From an uncultured Hyphomonas sp. (lineage in GTDB: Bacteria; Pseudomonadota; Alphaproteobacteria; Caulobacterales; Hyphomonadaceae): a DNA stretch of 64,000 bases. Within the stretch, counting starts at the first letter, position 1; each line of letters starts with the position of its first letter. The notes under the pieces were generated by a model. The model did not search any database, had not been told where the DNA came from, and saw nothing but the letters and a program-made list of their open reading frames with translations. Positions 1 to 9,044 of this stretch are shown here, piece after piece. The DNA lies in the NCBI RefSeq assembly GCF_963678875.1, contig NZ_OY787457.1, positions 186,001 to 250,000 on the forward strand, in the 5' to 3' direction. The position numbers and the translations under genes are program-made.

Positions 1-509
1 GAGGCGGAGGTGCCGAGGAACTGCTCGATGAGCGTGATGTCAGCTGTCAGGCGGGACACGGCTTCACCGGAGCGCATCTTCGCATGATAGCGAGGTCCGA
101 GGGTCAGCAGGTGGGCGTAGAGGTCCCGGCGCAGGTCTGCCGCGATCCGCTCCCCGAAGCGGGAGACGAAATAGAAGCGCACCGCGCCCAAGACGCCGGA
201 AGCGATCGCGGCGGCGGCCACCCAGAAGAAGGATCGGTCGACCAGTTCCAGAAGTTTCTGCGCGTCGCCGCCTGCCTGCTGGCCGCTGTCGGCCGCCCGG
301 CCCAGCAGGATCGGCAGGGTCAGGCTGAGGGCTGCTGCGCCAACGAGGAAAACGAGTGCAACAGCCACGGTGCGCCAGTGCCGTCCGGCATAGGGTAACA
401 GCAGGGCCAGGGGCTTCAGGGTGCGGGCCTTGGGGCGGTTCATGGCCTGTCCACCGCCCGGTTCGGTGGCCCGCCGGTCTATGGTTTCCTGGGATTCCGT
501 GTCGGCCAT
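1..509 (-). CDS. ABC transporter, permease N-terminus (partial)
   Basis: The 5' part of an ABC exporter half-transporter (MsbA/HlyB-like, fused permease and ATPase); the gene runs off the left edge. I read it directly from the minus strand. It starts at an ATG at 509 and gives about 169 residues. A hydrophilic leader is followed by a hydrophobic segment near residues 45-65, then a second one near 90-105. The stretch after that, with SRFGERIAADLRRDLY and RSGEAVSRLTADI, is the usual first cytoplasmic loop of the type I exporter fold. The nucleotide-binding domain lies outside the window, so the substrate cannot be judged. Confidence 0.85.
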   Translation of the reverse strand, partial: MADTESQETIDRRATEPGGGQAMNRPKARTLKPLALLLPYAGRHWRTVAVALVFLVGAAALSLTLPILLGRAADSGQQAGGDAQKLLELVDRSFFWVAAAAIASGVLGAVRFYFVSRFGERIAADLRRDLYAHLLTLGPRYHAKMRSGEAVSRLTADITLIEQFLGTSA

Positions 510-686
510 AGGAAATACCTTTGCAGCACTGTGGAAAACGGGTGCTAGGCCCTCTTGCGAAAGGGGCTATCTTCAGTTACACGCGCCACTTCTGAAAACG
601 GGCAACAGCAGCGCCCGCGCACCCCTAATGGTGAAGCGCGGCGGCTACAAGGCCCGCAGGCAACAGATCACAGAAGGGCGCGAGCC

Positions 687-905
687 ATGAAAAAAGAAGG
701 TCATCCCGACTATCACTTCATCACCGTGGTGATGACGGACGGCACCGAGTACCAGACGCGCTCGACCTATGGCGCTGAAGGCGACCGTCTCGTGCTGGAC
801 ATCGACTCCAAATCGCACCCGGCCTGGACCGGCGGCGACGGCAAGCTGATGGACCGCGGTGGCCGCGTGTCCCGCTTCAAGGACAAGTTCAAAGGCTTCG
901 TCTAG
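687..905 (+). CDS. rpmE: 50S ribosomal protein L31
   Basis: 72-residue bL31, a component of the large ribosomal subunit. The start MKKEGHPDY and the motifs TYGAEGDRLVLDIDSKSHP and GRVSRFKDKF are typical. It has no CxxC zinc-binding pairs, so it is the zinc-independent form usual in alphaproteobacteria. The ATG at 687 is chosen because upstream in-frame sequence does not resemble L31. It is divergent from the ABC exporter and is followed directly by a strong intrinsic terminator, so it is probably a single-gene unit. Confidence 0.95.
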   Translation: MKKEGHPDYHFITVVMTDGTEYQTRSTYGAEGDRLVLDIDSKSHPAWTGGDGKLMDRGGRVSRFKDKFKGFV

Positions 906-941
906 GCCTGACGCTCCGTTCCACGGATGCGACCCGAACAG

Positions 942-971
942 CCCCGGCCCGCAAGGCCGGGGTTTTGTTTT
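942..971 (+). terminator. Rho-independent terminator of rpmE
   Basis: A perfect 8-bp stem, CCCCGGCC (942-949) and GGCCGGGG (955-962), encloses a 5-nt loop. The T-rich tail TTTTGTTTT follows at 963-971. It lies 37 bp after the rpmE stop codon. Confidence 0.9.
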
Positions 972-989
972 GGGCGCTGCCCGCCGGAC

Positions 990-1004
990 TTAACGCTCCG
1001 TTAA
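990..1004 (+). promoter_or_regulatory. Candidate CtrA box upstream of the nuclease gene
   Basis: TTAACGCTCCGTTAA matches the CtrA response-regulator consensus TTAA-N7-TTAA exactly. It lies 43 bp before the ATG of the thermonuclease-like gene, a position that fits promoter control. CtrA is the cell-cycle regulator of Caulobacterales. Only the sequence match is seen; binding is inferred. Confidence 0.45.
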
Positions 1005-1047
1005 ACGCTCGGACCGAGCCTCCTCCCGAATTGGCAGGGAGAGGCCC

Positions 1048-1548
1048 ATGGGACGCAGTGGCCGGATCAAGGAATGGTTGATCACGTTCGTGGTGCTGGC
1101 TGGCATCGCGTTCGGTATTGCTGTGGCGGCGAGGGAGCCCGCCAGCAAGGGCGCCAGTGCGAGCTTCGATACCTCGTCAGTCTACTGGTCCGACGGAGAT
1201 TCCGGCCGCCTCGCCGATGGTGTGGAGTTCCGGCTTCATGGTGTGGATGCCCCTGAGACCGGCCCGCTGGACTGGGTTTCCGGCGCAAAATGCGAGCGGG
1301 AACGCGAACTCGGCTATGCGGCGAAGGCGCGGGTTCGAGAATTGACCCGGGCAGGGGCGCTCACAGTTTCATTCAATTACGGACCAGACCGGTATGGCCG
1401 CCTGGTGGTCGACCTGTCGCTGGAAGGACAGGATCTTGCTGCGCTGCTGGTCGCTGGCGGCACGCACAGGACCTGGGACTATGACGGCGGCGATTCCAAA
1501 CCGAATTGGTGTACGGGCCGTACACAAGGGCCGGTTACCGGATCCTGA
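1048..1548 (+). CDS. Thermonuclease-family (SNase-like) protein, membrane-anchored or secreted
   Basis: 166 residues: a short basic start, one hydrophobic segment (about 10-28), then a staphylococcal-nuclease-type domain. The DGDSG motif is at 49-53. R62, E70 and R118 (in DRYGR) occupy the positions of the catalytic Arg/Glu/Arg of SNase with near-canonical spacing, so an active calcium-dependent nuclease outside the cytoplasm is plausible. GGGAGAGG lies just before the ATG as ribosome-binding site. The gene stands alone after the rpmE terminator with a candidate CtrA box in front. Confidence 0.85.
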   Translation: MGRSGRIKEWLITFVVLAGIAFGIAVAAREPASKGASASFDTSSVYWSDGDSGRLADGVEFRLHGVDAPETGPLDWVSGAKCERERELGYAAKARVRELTRAGALTVSFNYGPDRYGRLVVDLSLEGQDLAALLVAGGTHRTWDYDGGDSKPNWCTGRTQGPVTGS

Positions 1549-1639
1549 TCAGACGTCATGAGCGCCGCCAAATGGCTTGCCGGGAAGGCGCCGGGGCCCC
1601 TAGGCTGGCCTCCAGAACAGACATAACGGAGCGTTCCCG

Positions 1640-2437
1640 ATGAATCACACGCCAAAGCGATGGATCCGGCTCGGCCTTGGCGCGGCCCTGATTGGTACGG
1701 CGGGGCTCGCCGCCTGTGGCGGGGAAGGGGGAGAGGCCGGCGAATCCGCCATGACCGCCCCCGGCGTTGCCGGCGCTTATGGTGAAGGCGGCGAGATGGG
1801 GGAAGGCGAAGGCGGTGAAGGCGTCGCAGCGGTCGATCCGGCCATGCTGCTGCCGGTCGACCAGCGGGCTGCGATGATTGCCAGCGAGGTCACCGTAGCT
1901 GCGGCGCTGGCCCGGAGCGGGCAGCTGGACGATGCGGCCGAACATCTCCGCATTGCCATCGATGATATCAGGCCGGGCGGCCTGTCCCGCCTTGTCGAGA
2001 AGGGGTTCGATCCGGACCTGATCGAAAGTGCCGAAGCCGCGCTTTCGGACGGCGCCGCGCCGGATGAGATCGAGGCGCGCATTGCTGCCGCAGAGGCCAA
2101 TGTCGCGGAATTCCAGGCCAATGCCGGAGGCGACCCGGTGGCGCTGGTCATCTTCCTGGTCAAGCGCTGCGAGAATGCCTACCGGGCGGGCGTGTCGTTC
2201 TCGAACGAGATCGATGACCCGATCCTCTACCAGAAAGCCTATGGCTATGCCGTGACGGCGCAGGAGGCAGCTGACCGGATCGAGTCCGGCGATGCCAGCG
2301 GCCTGCAGCTGGAACTCAGGATGCTGGTCCTGATGTGGCCGTCGATCGGGCCGATTGCGGGTGACGTTCCGGCCCCGCCATCCACCTTCCTGTCACAGGT
2401 CAGCCGGATCGGGCTGGAGCTCTCAACGTTCGAGTAG
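1640..2437 (+). CDS. Hypothetical lipoprotein with a helical C-terminal domain
   Basis: 265 residues; I do not recognise the family. The basic N-terminus and hydrophobic stretch end in the lipobox LAAC with Cys26, so it should be exported and lipidated. Residues 27-60 are rich in Gly and Glu (repeated GEGGE), likely a flexible linker. The rest is rich in Ala, Glu and Asp and looks mostly helical. Its 3' end overlaps the convergent tlpA-like gene by 15 bp. Confidence 0.75.
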   Translation: MNHTPKRWIRLGLGAALIGTAGLAACGGEGGEAGESAMTAPGVAGAYGEGGEMGEGEGGEGVAAVDPAMLLPVDQRAAMIASEVTVAAALARSGQLDDAAEHLRIAIDDIRPGGLSRLVEKGFDPDLIESAEAALSDGAAPDEIEARIAAAEANVAEFQANAGGDPVALVIFLVKRCENAYRAGVSFSNEIDDPILYQKAYGYAVTAQEAADRIESGDASGLQLELRMLVLMWPSIGPIAGDVPAPPSTFLSQVSRIGLELSTFE

Positions 2438-3007
2438 GGCGTCGATAAAGCCGACCGCTTCGAAGGATGCCCAATCAGCTTCACCGGCGAGGCGCGCGAT
2501 TTCCGTGCCGTCCGGCCCGTAAAGGATGCTGGTCGGGAAGCCCTGCACACCGCTGGCATAGACGAGTTCATACTGTTCAGGCGTCACGATGCGGAACGGA
2601 ATGTTAGGCGCACCCAGCTGGCCGAGGCGTTTCTCGGCATAGTCCTTGTCTTCGGCAGCATCGACGCTGATGGCGACGACTTCGAAACTGTCTCCGCCGC
2701 GGGCTTTCTGCAGGGCGCCCAGCGACGGCATCTCCTTTTCGCAGGGAGCGCACCAGGTCGCCCAGAAGTTCACGAGGATGGTCTTGCCCTTGAATTCGTC
2801 CAGCGTGCTGGACGATCCGTCAGCCAGATAGAAGGGGGCGGTGCCGGCCGGTTCGCCCGAACTGGCGAAATCCAGCTTGGCCAGTTCGCCTGTTGCGAAC
2901 TTTGCCAGCGGATTTTCATCAGGTTTTCCGATGCCTGCGCTGATCAGCACGTAGACAATTGCGATCACACCGACCAAGAAGAGGCCGGGAATGGCGTAGC
3001 GCCGCAT
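2423..3007 (-). CDS. tlpA: TlpA/ResA-like thiol:disulfide oxidoreductase
   Basis: 194 residues. An N-terminal membrane anchor (about 7-24) is followed by a periplasmic thioredoxin fold. The redox motif WCAPC is at 85-89 after ILVNFWATW, and the cis-proline loop GFPTS is present. The TlpA/ResA family reduces apocytochrome c or other periplasmic cysteines. The gene is divergent from argH with a 38-bp gap, a neighbourhood common in alphaproteobacteria. The assignment to TlpA rather than another membrane-bound thioredoxin rests on this context and the anchor. Confidence 0.88.
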   Translation of the reverse strand: MRRYAIPGLFLVGVIAIVYVLISAGIGKPDENPLAKFATGELAKLDFASSGEPAGTAPFYLADGSSSTLDEFKGKTILVNFWATWCAPCEKEMPSLGALQKARGGDSFEVVAISVDAAEDKDYAEKRLGQLGAPNIPFRIVTPEQYELVYASGVQGFPTSILYGPDGTEIARLAGEADWASFEAVGFIDALLER

Positions 3008-3045
3008 GTTTGCGCCTTCCGTAAGTTAGTTGAAGGGGTATGCCA

Positions 3046-4443
3046 ATGACCAACGGCAAAGGCCAGACGATGTGGGGAGGACGGTTTGCCGCGACCCCGT
3101 CCGACATCATGGAAGAAATCAACGCCTCCCTCGATATTGACCGGCGCATGGCTGAGGAAGACATCGCCGGCAGCCGGGCCCATGCCGACATGCTTTCGGA
3201 GATGGGCATCATCTCGTTCGATGACAATGAAGCCATTCAGGCCGGGCTCGACAAGGTGCTGGACGAGCTGCGCGACGGCACCTTCCCGTTCCGGCGCGCG
3301 CTGGAAGACATCCACATGAATGTCGAGGCGCGGCTGAAGGAAATCGTCGGCGAGCCGGCAGGCCGCCTGCACACGGCCCGTTCCCGGAACGACCAGGTGG
3401 TCACCGATTTCCGCCTCTGGACGCGCCGGGCGCTGGACCATTCGGCCCGCCTGATCGGCGGCTTGCAGGGCGCGCTCATCCTGCGGGCTGAGGAGCACGC
3501 CGCCACGGTGATGCCGGGCTTTACCCATCTCCAGACAGCCCAGCCGGTGACGCTCGGCCACCACCTGATGGCTTATGTCGAGATGACATCGCGCGACTGG
3601 ACCCGCCTGTCGGACTGCGCCAACCGCCTGAACGAGTCTCCGCTGGGCGCAGCCGCGCTCGCCGGAACGGGCTTCCCCATCGACCGGGACATGACGGCCG
3701 AGGCGCTCGGTTTTGCCCGCCCGATGGCGAATTCGCTCGATGCCGTGTCGGCCCGCGACTTCGCGCTGGAGGCGTTGGCGGCGCTCTCCATCGCGGCGAC
3801 GCACCTGTCGCGCCTTGCTGAAGAGATCGTACTGTGGACCAGCGCGCAGTTCGCTTTCGCCCAGCTGACCGATGAATGGTCGACCGGGTCTTCCATCATG
3901 CCGCAGAAGCGCAATCCGGACGCCGCCGAACTGGTGCGGGCCAAGGCGTCGCTGATCACCGGCTTCTATGCTGGCCTGCAGGGCGCCGTGAAGGCATTGC
4001 CGCTGGCCTATGCGAAGGACCTGCAGGACGACAAGCGCCTGACTTTCGAGGCCTTCGACACGTTTGACCTCTGCGTGCGCGCGATGACCGGCATGATCGA
4101 GACGATCCGGTTCAAGCCGGAGAACATGCGCGCCGCCGCGGCGAAGGGCTTTTCCACCGCGACGGACCTTGCCGACTGGCTGGTGCGCGAGCTCGGCCTG
4201 CCATTCCGCGAGGCCCATCACGTCACCGGATCGCTGGTTGCTGTCGCGGAAGGGAAGGGCGTTGACCTTGCCGACCTGACGCTCGCCGACATGCAGGCCG
4301 TTCACAAGGACATTACCGAAGGCGTTTTCGATGTGCTGACGGTTGAAGCATCTGCCTCATCTCGGACATCTTATGGTGGCACAAGCCCTGTTCGCGTCGC
4401 CGAACAGGTGGCACAGTGGAAGCAGAGACTTGGACTGGAGTAA
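3046..4443 (+). CDS. argH: Argininosuccinate lyase
   Basis: Cleaves argininosuccinate to arginine and fumarate, the last step of arginine synthesis. The fumarase/aspartase-family signature GSSIMPQKRNPD is at about 281-292. TARSRNDQV and GFTHLQTAQP, with the conserved His and Thr, are also present. Full length at about 465 residues. I prefer the ATG at 3046 over the one at 3040 because the GAAGGGG ribosome-binding site (3032-3038) is too close to 3040. It is first in a co-directional run to lptM, a small lipoprotein, lysA and a DUF4175 gene. Confidence 0.97.
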   Translation: MTNGKGQTMWGGRFAATPSDIMEEINASLDIDRRMAEEDIAGSRAHADMLSEMGIISFDDNEAIQAGLDKVLDELRDGTFPFRRALEDIHMNVEARLKEIVGEPAGRLHTARSRNDQVVTDFRLWTRRALDHSARLIGGLQGALILRAEEHAATVMPGFTHLQTAQPVTLGHHLMAYVEMTSRDWTRLSDCANRLNESPLGAAALAGTGFPIDRDMTAEALGFARPMANSLDAVSARDFALEALAALSIAATHLSRLAEEIVLWTSAQFAFAQLTDEWSTGSSIMPQKRNPDAAELVRAKASLITGFYAGLQGAVKALPLAYAKDLQDDKRLTFEAFDTFDLCVRAMTGMIETIRFKPENMRAAAAKGFSTATDLADWLVRELGLPFREAHHVTGSLVAVAEGKGVDLADLTLADMQAVHKDITEGVFDVLTVEASASSRTSYGGTSPVRVAEQVAQWKQRLGLE

Positions 4444-4450
4444 CCGTCGC

Positions 4451-4684
4451 ATGAAACGCCCCCTGGCCATTGCCGCCATTATTCTAGGCACCCTGACCCT
4501 TCCGGCCTGCGGCCTGACAGGTGACCTGACGCGTCCGGACCCGCTCTGGGGCGATCCGAACGATGTCGAAGCCGATCTCCCCGAGGGGAACACGTCCACA
4601 CTGCCGAAGCTGCCGCCCCGTGAAGAGGCTGAAGACGCCGATACGAGCGGCGAAGACGAGCTTCTGGGCGGCCCGGAGGATTGA
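4451..4684 (+). CDS. lptM: LptM-like small lipoprotein
   Basis: 77 residues. The lipobox LPAC (Cys20) is followed at once by GLTGDLTRP, matching the short CGLkGpL core of LptM (YifL), which helps LptD mature in the outer-membrane LPS translocon. The remainder is acidic and low in complexity. It begins 7 bp after argH and precedes lysA, the standard position of lptM in proteobacteria. The family is called from the lipobox core plus context; little else is conserved. Confidence 0.82.
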   Translation: MKRPLAIAAIILGTLTLPACGLTGDLTRPDPLWGDPNDVEADLPEGNTSTLPKLPPREEAEDADTSGEDELLGGPED

Positions 4685-4688
4685 TCCC

Positions 4689-4940
4689 ATGAACACACGC
4701 CTTATCCGGCCGGCCGGGCGTCTGCTCGCCGGTCTGACCCTTCTTGGTGCGCTGACGGCCTGCGCTGCGGGAGATGGCATACGCGCCGTCAATGCCCCCG
4801 GCGCGTATGAGCCGCTTGCTGTGGTCGCTGTCGTGGAACCGGAAGACGGCCCAAGGGTGAACCAGTGGGGTGGCATCGTGCCGGATGCCAAACCCGTGAC
4901 GCCCGTCGACAACGGCGCACTCGCCGAAATTGGCAGCTAG
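4689..4940 (+). CDS. Small hypothetical lipoprotein
   Basis: 83 residues with a hydrophobic leader ending in the lipobox LTAC (Cys25), so an exported lipoprotein. The mature part is only about 59 residues, with no recognised motif. It starts 4 bp after the lptM-like stop and ends 9 bp before lysA, so it is surely co-transcribed. It may be a second lineage-specific envelope lipoprotein inserted between lptM and lysA. Confidence 0.75.
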   Translation: MNTRLIRPAGRLLAGLTLLGALTACAAGDGIRAVNAPGAYEPLAVVAVVEPEDGPRVNQWGGIVPDAKPVTPVDNGALAEIGS

Positions 4941-4949
4941 GCGGCCGGG

Positions 4950-6224
4950 ATGCACCATTTCGACTACCGGGACGGACGGCTCCACTGCGAGGAGGTCGAT
5001 CTGGCAAAGCTCGCCGATGAAGTCGGCACGCCTTGCTATGTATACTCGACGGCGACGCTCCAGCGGCATGCCCGCGTGATCGCTTCGGCGTTCGAAGGGC
5101 AGGACTGCCTGGTCGCCTTTTCGGTGAAGGCCAATTCGAACCTGGCCGTGCTGGCCACGCTGGCGGCGGAAGGCTGCGGCGCAGATGTGGTCAGCGGCGG
5201 GGAACTCCAGCGCGCCCTGCGGGCAGGCATTCCAGCCTCCAAGATCGTGTTTTCCGGCGTCGGCAAGACGGCGCGCGAGATGGAACTCGGCCTGCGCGAA
5301 GGCATCCACCAGTTCAATGTGGAGAGCGCGGCAGAGCTTCGCCTGTTGTCCTTTGTTGCCAATGGCATCGGCCATGAGGCGCCCATCGCCATCCGCGTGA
5401 ACCCGGACGTCGCCGCAGGCGGCCATCCGAACATTTCCACCGGCAAGAAGGGCGACAAGTTCGGTGTGCCATGGAACGAGGCCGAAGACCTCTATGCTGA
5501 AGCGGCCACGCTGCCGGGCATCAAGGTTGTTGGCGTCGACGTCCATATCGGCAGCCAGATCGGTGATCTCGTCCCCATGCGGGCGGCATTCGAGAAGGTC
5601 GTGGGCCTCGCCCAGCGCCTGCGTGCTGCCGGGCATGACATCGCACGCATCGATGTCGGCGGCGGCCTCGGCATTCCCTACAAGCAGGGCGACGAACCGC
5701 CTCCGCCGTCAGCTTACGCCGCCATGATCGCGGACGTCAGCGAGGGGCTTGGCGTGCAGGTTATCCTGGAGCCGGGCCGGGTCATCGCAGGCAATGCCGG
5801 CGTCATGCTGACTACGGCGCTCTATGAAAAAGCCGCGCCTGACCGGTCATTCCTGATCGTCGACGCCGGCATGAACGATCTGATGCGCCCCGCGCTCTAC
5901 GGCGCGCACCACGATATCCGGCCGCTGAAACAGGCTGCGCCGGACGCGCCGGAAAAAACTTACGACGTGGTCGGCCCGATCTGCGAGTCGACCGACAAGT
6001 TCGCGGCGGGCCGAGACATGCCTGCCGTGGCGCCGGGTGACCGGCTGGCCTTCATGTCAGCAGGGGCCTATGGCGCTGTGCTGTCTTCGGCCTACAATAC
6101 ACGGCCGCTCGTGCCGGAAGTTCTGGTCAATGGCGACAGGTTCGACATTGTCCGCCGCAGGCCGGATCTCGAGGAAATGCTGCAGCTGGAACAGGTGCCG
6201 GATTGGCTGAAAAGGACGGACTGA
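4950..6224 (+). CDS. lysA: Diaminopimelate decarboxylase
   Basis: 424 residues. This PLP enzyme of fold type III converts meso-diaminopimelate to lysine. The PLP-binding lysine is K60 in FSVKANSN. The glycine-rich phosphate loop (DVGGGLGIPY), ILEPGR and the substrate and dimer motif CESTD with GAYG near the C-terminus are all present. The arrangement argH-lptM-lysA is typical. The stop lies inside the start region of the next gene, implying translational coupling. Confidence 0.97.
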   Translation: MHHFDYRDGRLHCEEVDLAKLADEVGTPCYVYSTATLQRHARVIASAFEGQDCLVAFSVKANSNLAVLATLAAEGCGADVVSGGELQRALRAGIPASKIVFSGVGKTAREMELGLREGIHQFNVESAAELRLLSFVANGIGHEAPIAIRVNPDVAAGGHPNISTGKKGDKFGVPWNEAEDLYAEAATLPGIKVVGVDVHIGSQIGDLVPMRAAFEKVVGLAQRLRAAGHDIARIDVGGGLGIPYKQGDEPPPPSAYAAMIADVSEGLGVQVILEPGRVIAGNAGVMLTTALYEKAAPDRSFLIVDAGMNDLMRPALYGAHHDIRPLKQAAPDAPEKTYDVVGPICESTDKFAAGRDMPAVAPGDRLAFMSAGAYGAVLSSAYNTRPLVPEVLVNGDRFDIVRRRPDLEEMLQLEQVPDWLKRTD

Positions 6225-8965
6225 AGACGATCGGGGCAAAAGTCGCGGCCACGCGCCGCCGGCTGGGCCTGCTCGCGTTCGGCCGGGCCTTCTGGCCGCT
6301 GTTTGTTTTTGTTGTCCTGTTCCTGTCCATGGCGCTGGCCGGGGCGTTCGACCAGCTGCCAGCCTCCCTTGGCGCGGTGCTGGCACTCCTGTTCCTTGCG
6401 GGCGGGACCATTTTCCTGCTGCGCGGTGTGCGCCGCTATTCGCCGCCGGGCGAAGACGAAGCCGTCCAGTTGCTGGACCGGCAATCCCCGCTGCGGCCTG
6501 TCTCGTCTCTCTCCGACCGGCCAGCGGCCCCGACCCGCGGCGCGCAGGCGCTCTGGATGCGCCATCGCGCCAGGGTGCTGAAGGCCGCGCGTGAGCTGAA
6601 ACTGCCGAACCTGTCCACCGAATGGCGCCAGCTCGATCCGTTCCGCCTGCGCTTCATTCTTCCGGCTGCGCTGATCGGTATTGCCGTGCTGGCAGCGGAG
6701 GAGGGGCCGGGACGTCTCCTGAGGGCGCTGAACCCGGATTATGGCGCGCTCGTCGGGGCAGACGACATGATCGTGGAGGCCTGGGTCATCCCGCCGGATC
6801 ATACGGGCCGCGCGCCGGTCTTCCTGAAGCCAGGCCTGAACGATGTGCGCGTGCCCAGCGGATCGGAAATCACGCTGCGCACCGAAGCGCCGACTGCCCC
6901 CCGCCTCGTGCTGAAGGGGCGTCATCGCATCTCGAAGAATTTCGCCGCCACACCGGATGGCGCCTGGGAAGCCAAGGCGACGTTGAAGGAAGATGCCCGC
7001 GTGTCCGTGCGCTGGTGGGGCGAGCGGGCCGCGTGGCGCCTGCTGGCGTCTCCCGACGATCCGCCCACGGTGGAGTTTGTCTCGATTCCCACCTATGGCC
7101 GCCTCGACCGGACGGAATTTGCCTGGATCGCGAACGATGATTACGGCGTCGTGAAGGCTGAACTCGCGATCCGCCTGCAGGATCCACACCCGGCGGCCCC
7201 GGACGCGGAAGACCGTGTGGCAATCCCGCTTGCAGCGCCCTCCATGCAGGAGATCAAGGATACGACCCTGATCGACCTTACCCGCCATCGCTGGGCCGGC
7301 CTGCCGGTGGAGGTCCACCTCGTCGTGACCGATGCGTCCGGACAGGAAGGGGTGAGCGAGACCGAATCCTTCACCCTGCCAGAGAAGCTGTTTCTCGACC
7401 CGTATGCCCGCGTCGCACAGGAAGTCCGCGTGACCGTCCTGCGTGAACCGAGGGACTACAAGCCGCTGGCGAAAAACCCGTTCGCCCTGAAACAGGATGC
7501 CCTCAACACCGAAGCGGCGAACCGACTGGATACCGCCCCGCCGGACATCCAGAAGGCAGCCCTGATGCTCGACTCTGTCACGCTGATGGGGGAGCGCTAC
7601 ATTCCGAACCAGGCCTACTACCTCACCTTCAAGATCGCTGAAGGCATGCTGGAATCCGCCGGGACCAAGGAAGAGGCCGGTGCCGTGGACCCGCTGCTCT
7701 GGTCGCTGGCGCTGAAGGCGGAGTATGGCAGCGCGGCGGATGCCCTGCGCCGGCTGGAAGCAGCGCGCCGGGCACTGGAACAGGCGCTGCGGGACGGCGC
7801 ATCCGAGGAAGAAATCCGTCGCCGCATGGAAGCCTTCCGCGATGCAGCGAACGAATACCTTGCCGCCAAGATGGCCGAAGCCGTCGCGAATGGCGGTGAG
7901 ATGCCCGACACGAACCAGGACGGCATGGCCATGGGCAGCGGCCAGAGTCTTGGCGGGCAGGATTTCGAAGACATGCTGAACGCCCTGCAGGACCTGACCG
8001 ACACCGGCGCCACCGAACAGGCGCGGCAATTGCTGTCCGACATCACCAACATGCTGCAGAACCTTGAGTTCCAGCGCGGGCAGAGCGGCAGCGGCATGGC
8101 CGGCATGCCGGGCGCTCAGTCGGATGGGGAGGAGCAGGAAGACCTGCCGCCCGAAGAACAGGAAATGACGGACGCCATGCGCCGCCTGTCGGAAATCCTG
8201 CGCGAGCAGCGTCAGTTGAACGATGACACGATGGCCCAGCAGCGCGGTGAGATGCCAGCAGGCGAGCAGGGCCAGTCCGGTGAAGAATCCGGTCAGCAGT
8301 CGGGCCAGCAACAGGGCGGCCAGCAGGGGCAGCAACAAGGCCAGCAGCCCGGACAGGAAGGGCAGGGCCAGGGCGGCAATCCATCCGAAGGCAACGGCAC
8401 CCAGGGCGGAAGCCGCCCGGATGGTGAGCGTCCGGGAACGAACAGTTTTGCCGGCACGGATGAAGGCGCCCCGCCACAGGGCGGCGGTACGCTGGCAGAG
8501 CGCCAGGCCCGGCTGGGCGAACTGGTCGAGCAATTCGCACGCGAACGCGGACTGGGTGAGGGCGCGGGCCAGGAAGATGCATTGTCCGGCGCGATCGATC
8601 CGGATGCGCTGGCCGCCATCCGCGAGGCCCAGCGCGATGCGGAGCGCAATCTCGGCCGCGGCAATGACGGCGCTGCGTCCGATGCGCAGGAGCGCGCCAC
8701 ACAAGGCCTGTCTGAGCTGAACCGAAACCTCGCGGCCCTGCTGGATGAAATGCAGCGCGAACGCACCAATCAGGGGCAGGCCCGCAACGACCCGTTCGGG
8801 CGCGAAGCCGGCGGCATGGGAAACAATGGCGACGATGTTCGCGTGCCGGAGGAAGCCGAACGCCAGCGCGCCAAGGACATCCTTGAAGAGCTTCGCCGCC
8901 GCTACAATGAAAGCGACGATGAAGAAGAACGCGAATACCTCCGCCGCCTGCTCGATCGCTTCTGA
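6203..8965 (+). CDS. DUF4175 / TIGR02302 family membrane protein
   Basis: 920 residues, a family found mainly in alphaproteobacteria downstream of lysA; function unknown. Two hydrophobic segments lie at about 29-49 and 54-73 and a third near 150-165, followed by a long, probably periplasmic region. Residues of about 660-760 form a Gln/Gly/Glu-rich low-complexity stretch with repeated GQQ and GQ units, and the C-terminal third is strongly charged and likely helical. The start is a TTG at 6203, overlapping lysA by 22 bp; no ATG start fits the family N-terminus better. Confidence 0.85.
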   Translation: MAEKDGLKTIGAKVAATRRRLGLLAFGRAFWPLFVFVVLFLSMALAGAFDQLPASLGAVLALLFLAGGTIFLLRGVRRYSPPGEDEAVQLLDRQSPLRPVSSLSDRPAAPTRGAQALWMRHRARVLKAARELKLPNLSTEWRQLDPFRLRFILPAALIGIAVLAAEEGPGRLLRALNPDYGALVGADDMIVEAWVIPPDHTGRAPVFLKPGLNDVRVPSGSEITLRTEAPTAPRLVLKGRHRISKNFAATPDGAWEAKATLKEDARVSVRWWGERAAWRLLASPDDPPTVEFVSIPTYGRLDRTEFAWIANDDYGVVKAELAIRLQDPHPAAPDAEDRVAIPLAAPSMQEIKDTTLIDLTRHRWAGLPVEVHLVVTDASGQEGVSETESFTLPEKLFLDPYARVAQEVRVTVLREPRDYKPLAKNPFALKQDALNTEAANRLDTAPPDIQKAALMLDSVTLMGERYIPNQAYYLTFKIAEGMLESAGTKEEAGAVDPLLWSLALKAEYGSAADALRRLEAARRALEQALRDGASEEEIRRRMEAFRDAANEYLAAKMAEAVANGGEMPDTNQDGMAMGSGQSLGGQDFEDMLNALQDLTDTGATEQARQLLSDITNMLQNLEFQRGQSGSGMAGMPGAQSDGEEQEDLPPEEQEMTDAMRRLSEILREQRQLNDDTMAQQRGEMPAGEQGQSGEESGQQSGQQQGGQQGQQQGQQPGQEGQGQGGNPSEGNGTQGGSRPDGERPGTNSFAGTDEGAPPQGGGTLAERQARLGELVEQFARERGLGEGAGQEDALSGAIDPDALAAIREAQRDAERNLGRGNDGAASDAQERATQGLSELNRNLAALLDEMQRERTNQGQARNDPFGREAGGMGNNGDDVRVPEEAERQRAKDILEELRRRYNESDDEEEREYLRRLLDRF

Positions 8966-9044
8966 TTGTCACAATTCCACAAGCCGGCACCCTTGCGCCC
9001 ACGCCCGGCCTCTGACTTGATGCGCGCAAAACAGGGAGGAATTC

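Noticed and set aside
2965..4305. 446-codon frame opposite argH
   Set aside because: Shadow of argH with no motif.
6092..8704. 870-codon open frame opposite the DUF4175 gene
   Set aside because: It is the antisense shadow of a long GC-rich gene; composition is biased (many His/Gln/Arg), it has no family features and no ribosome-binding site.
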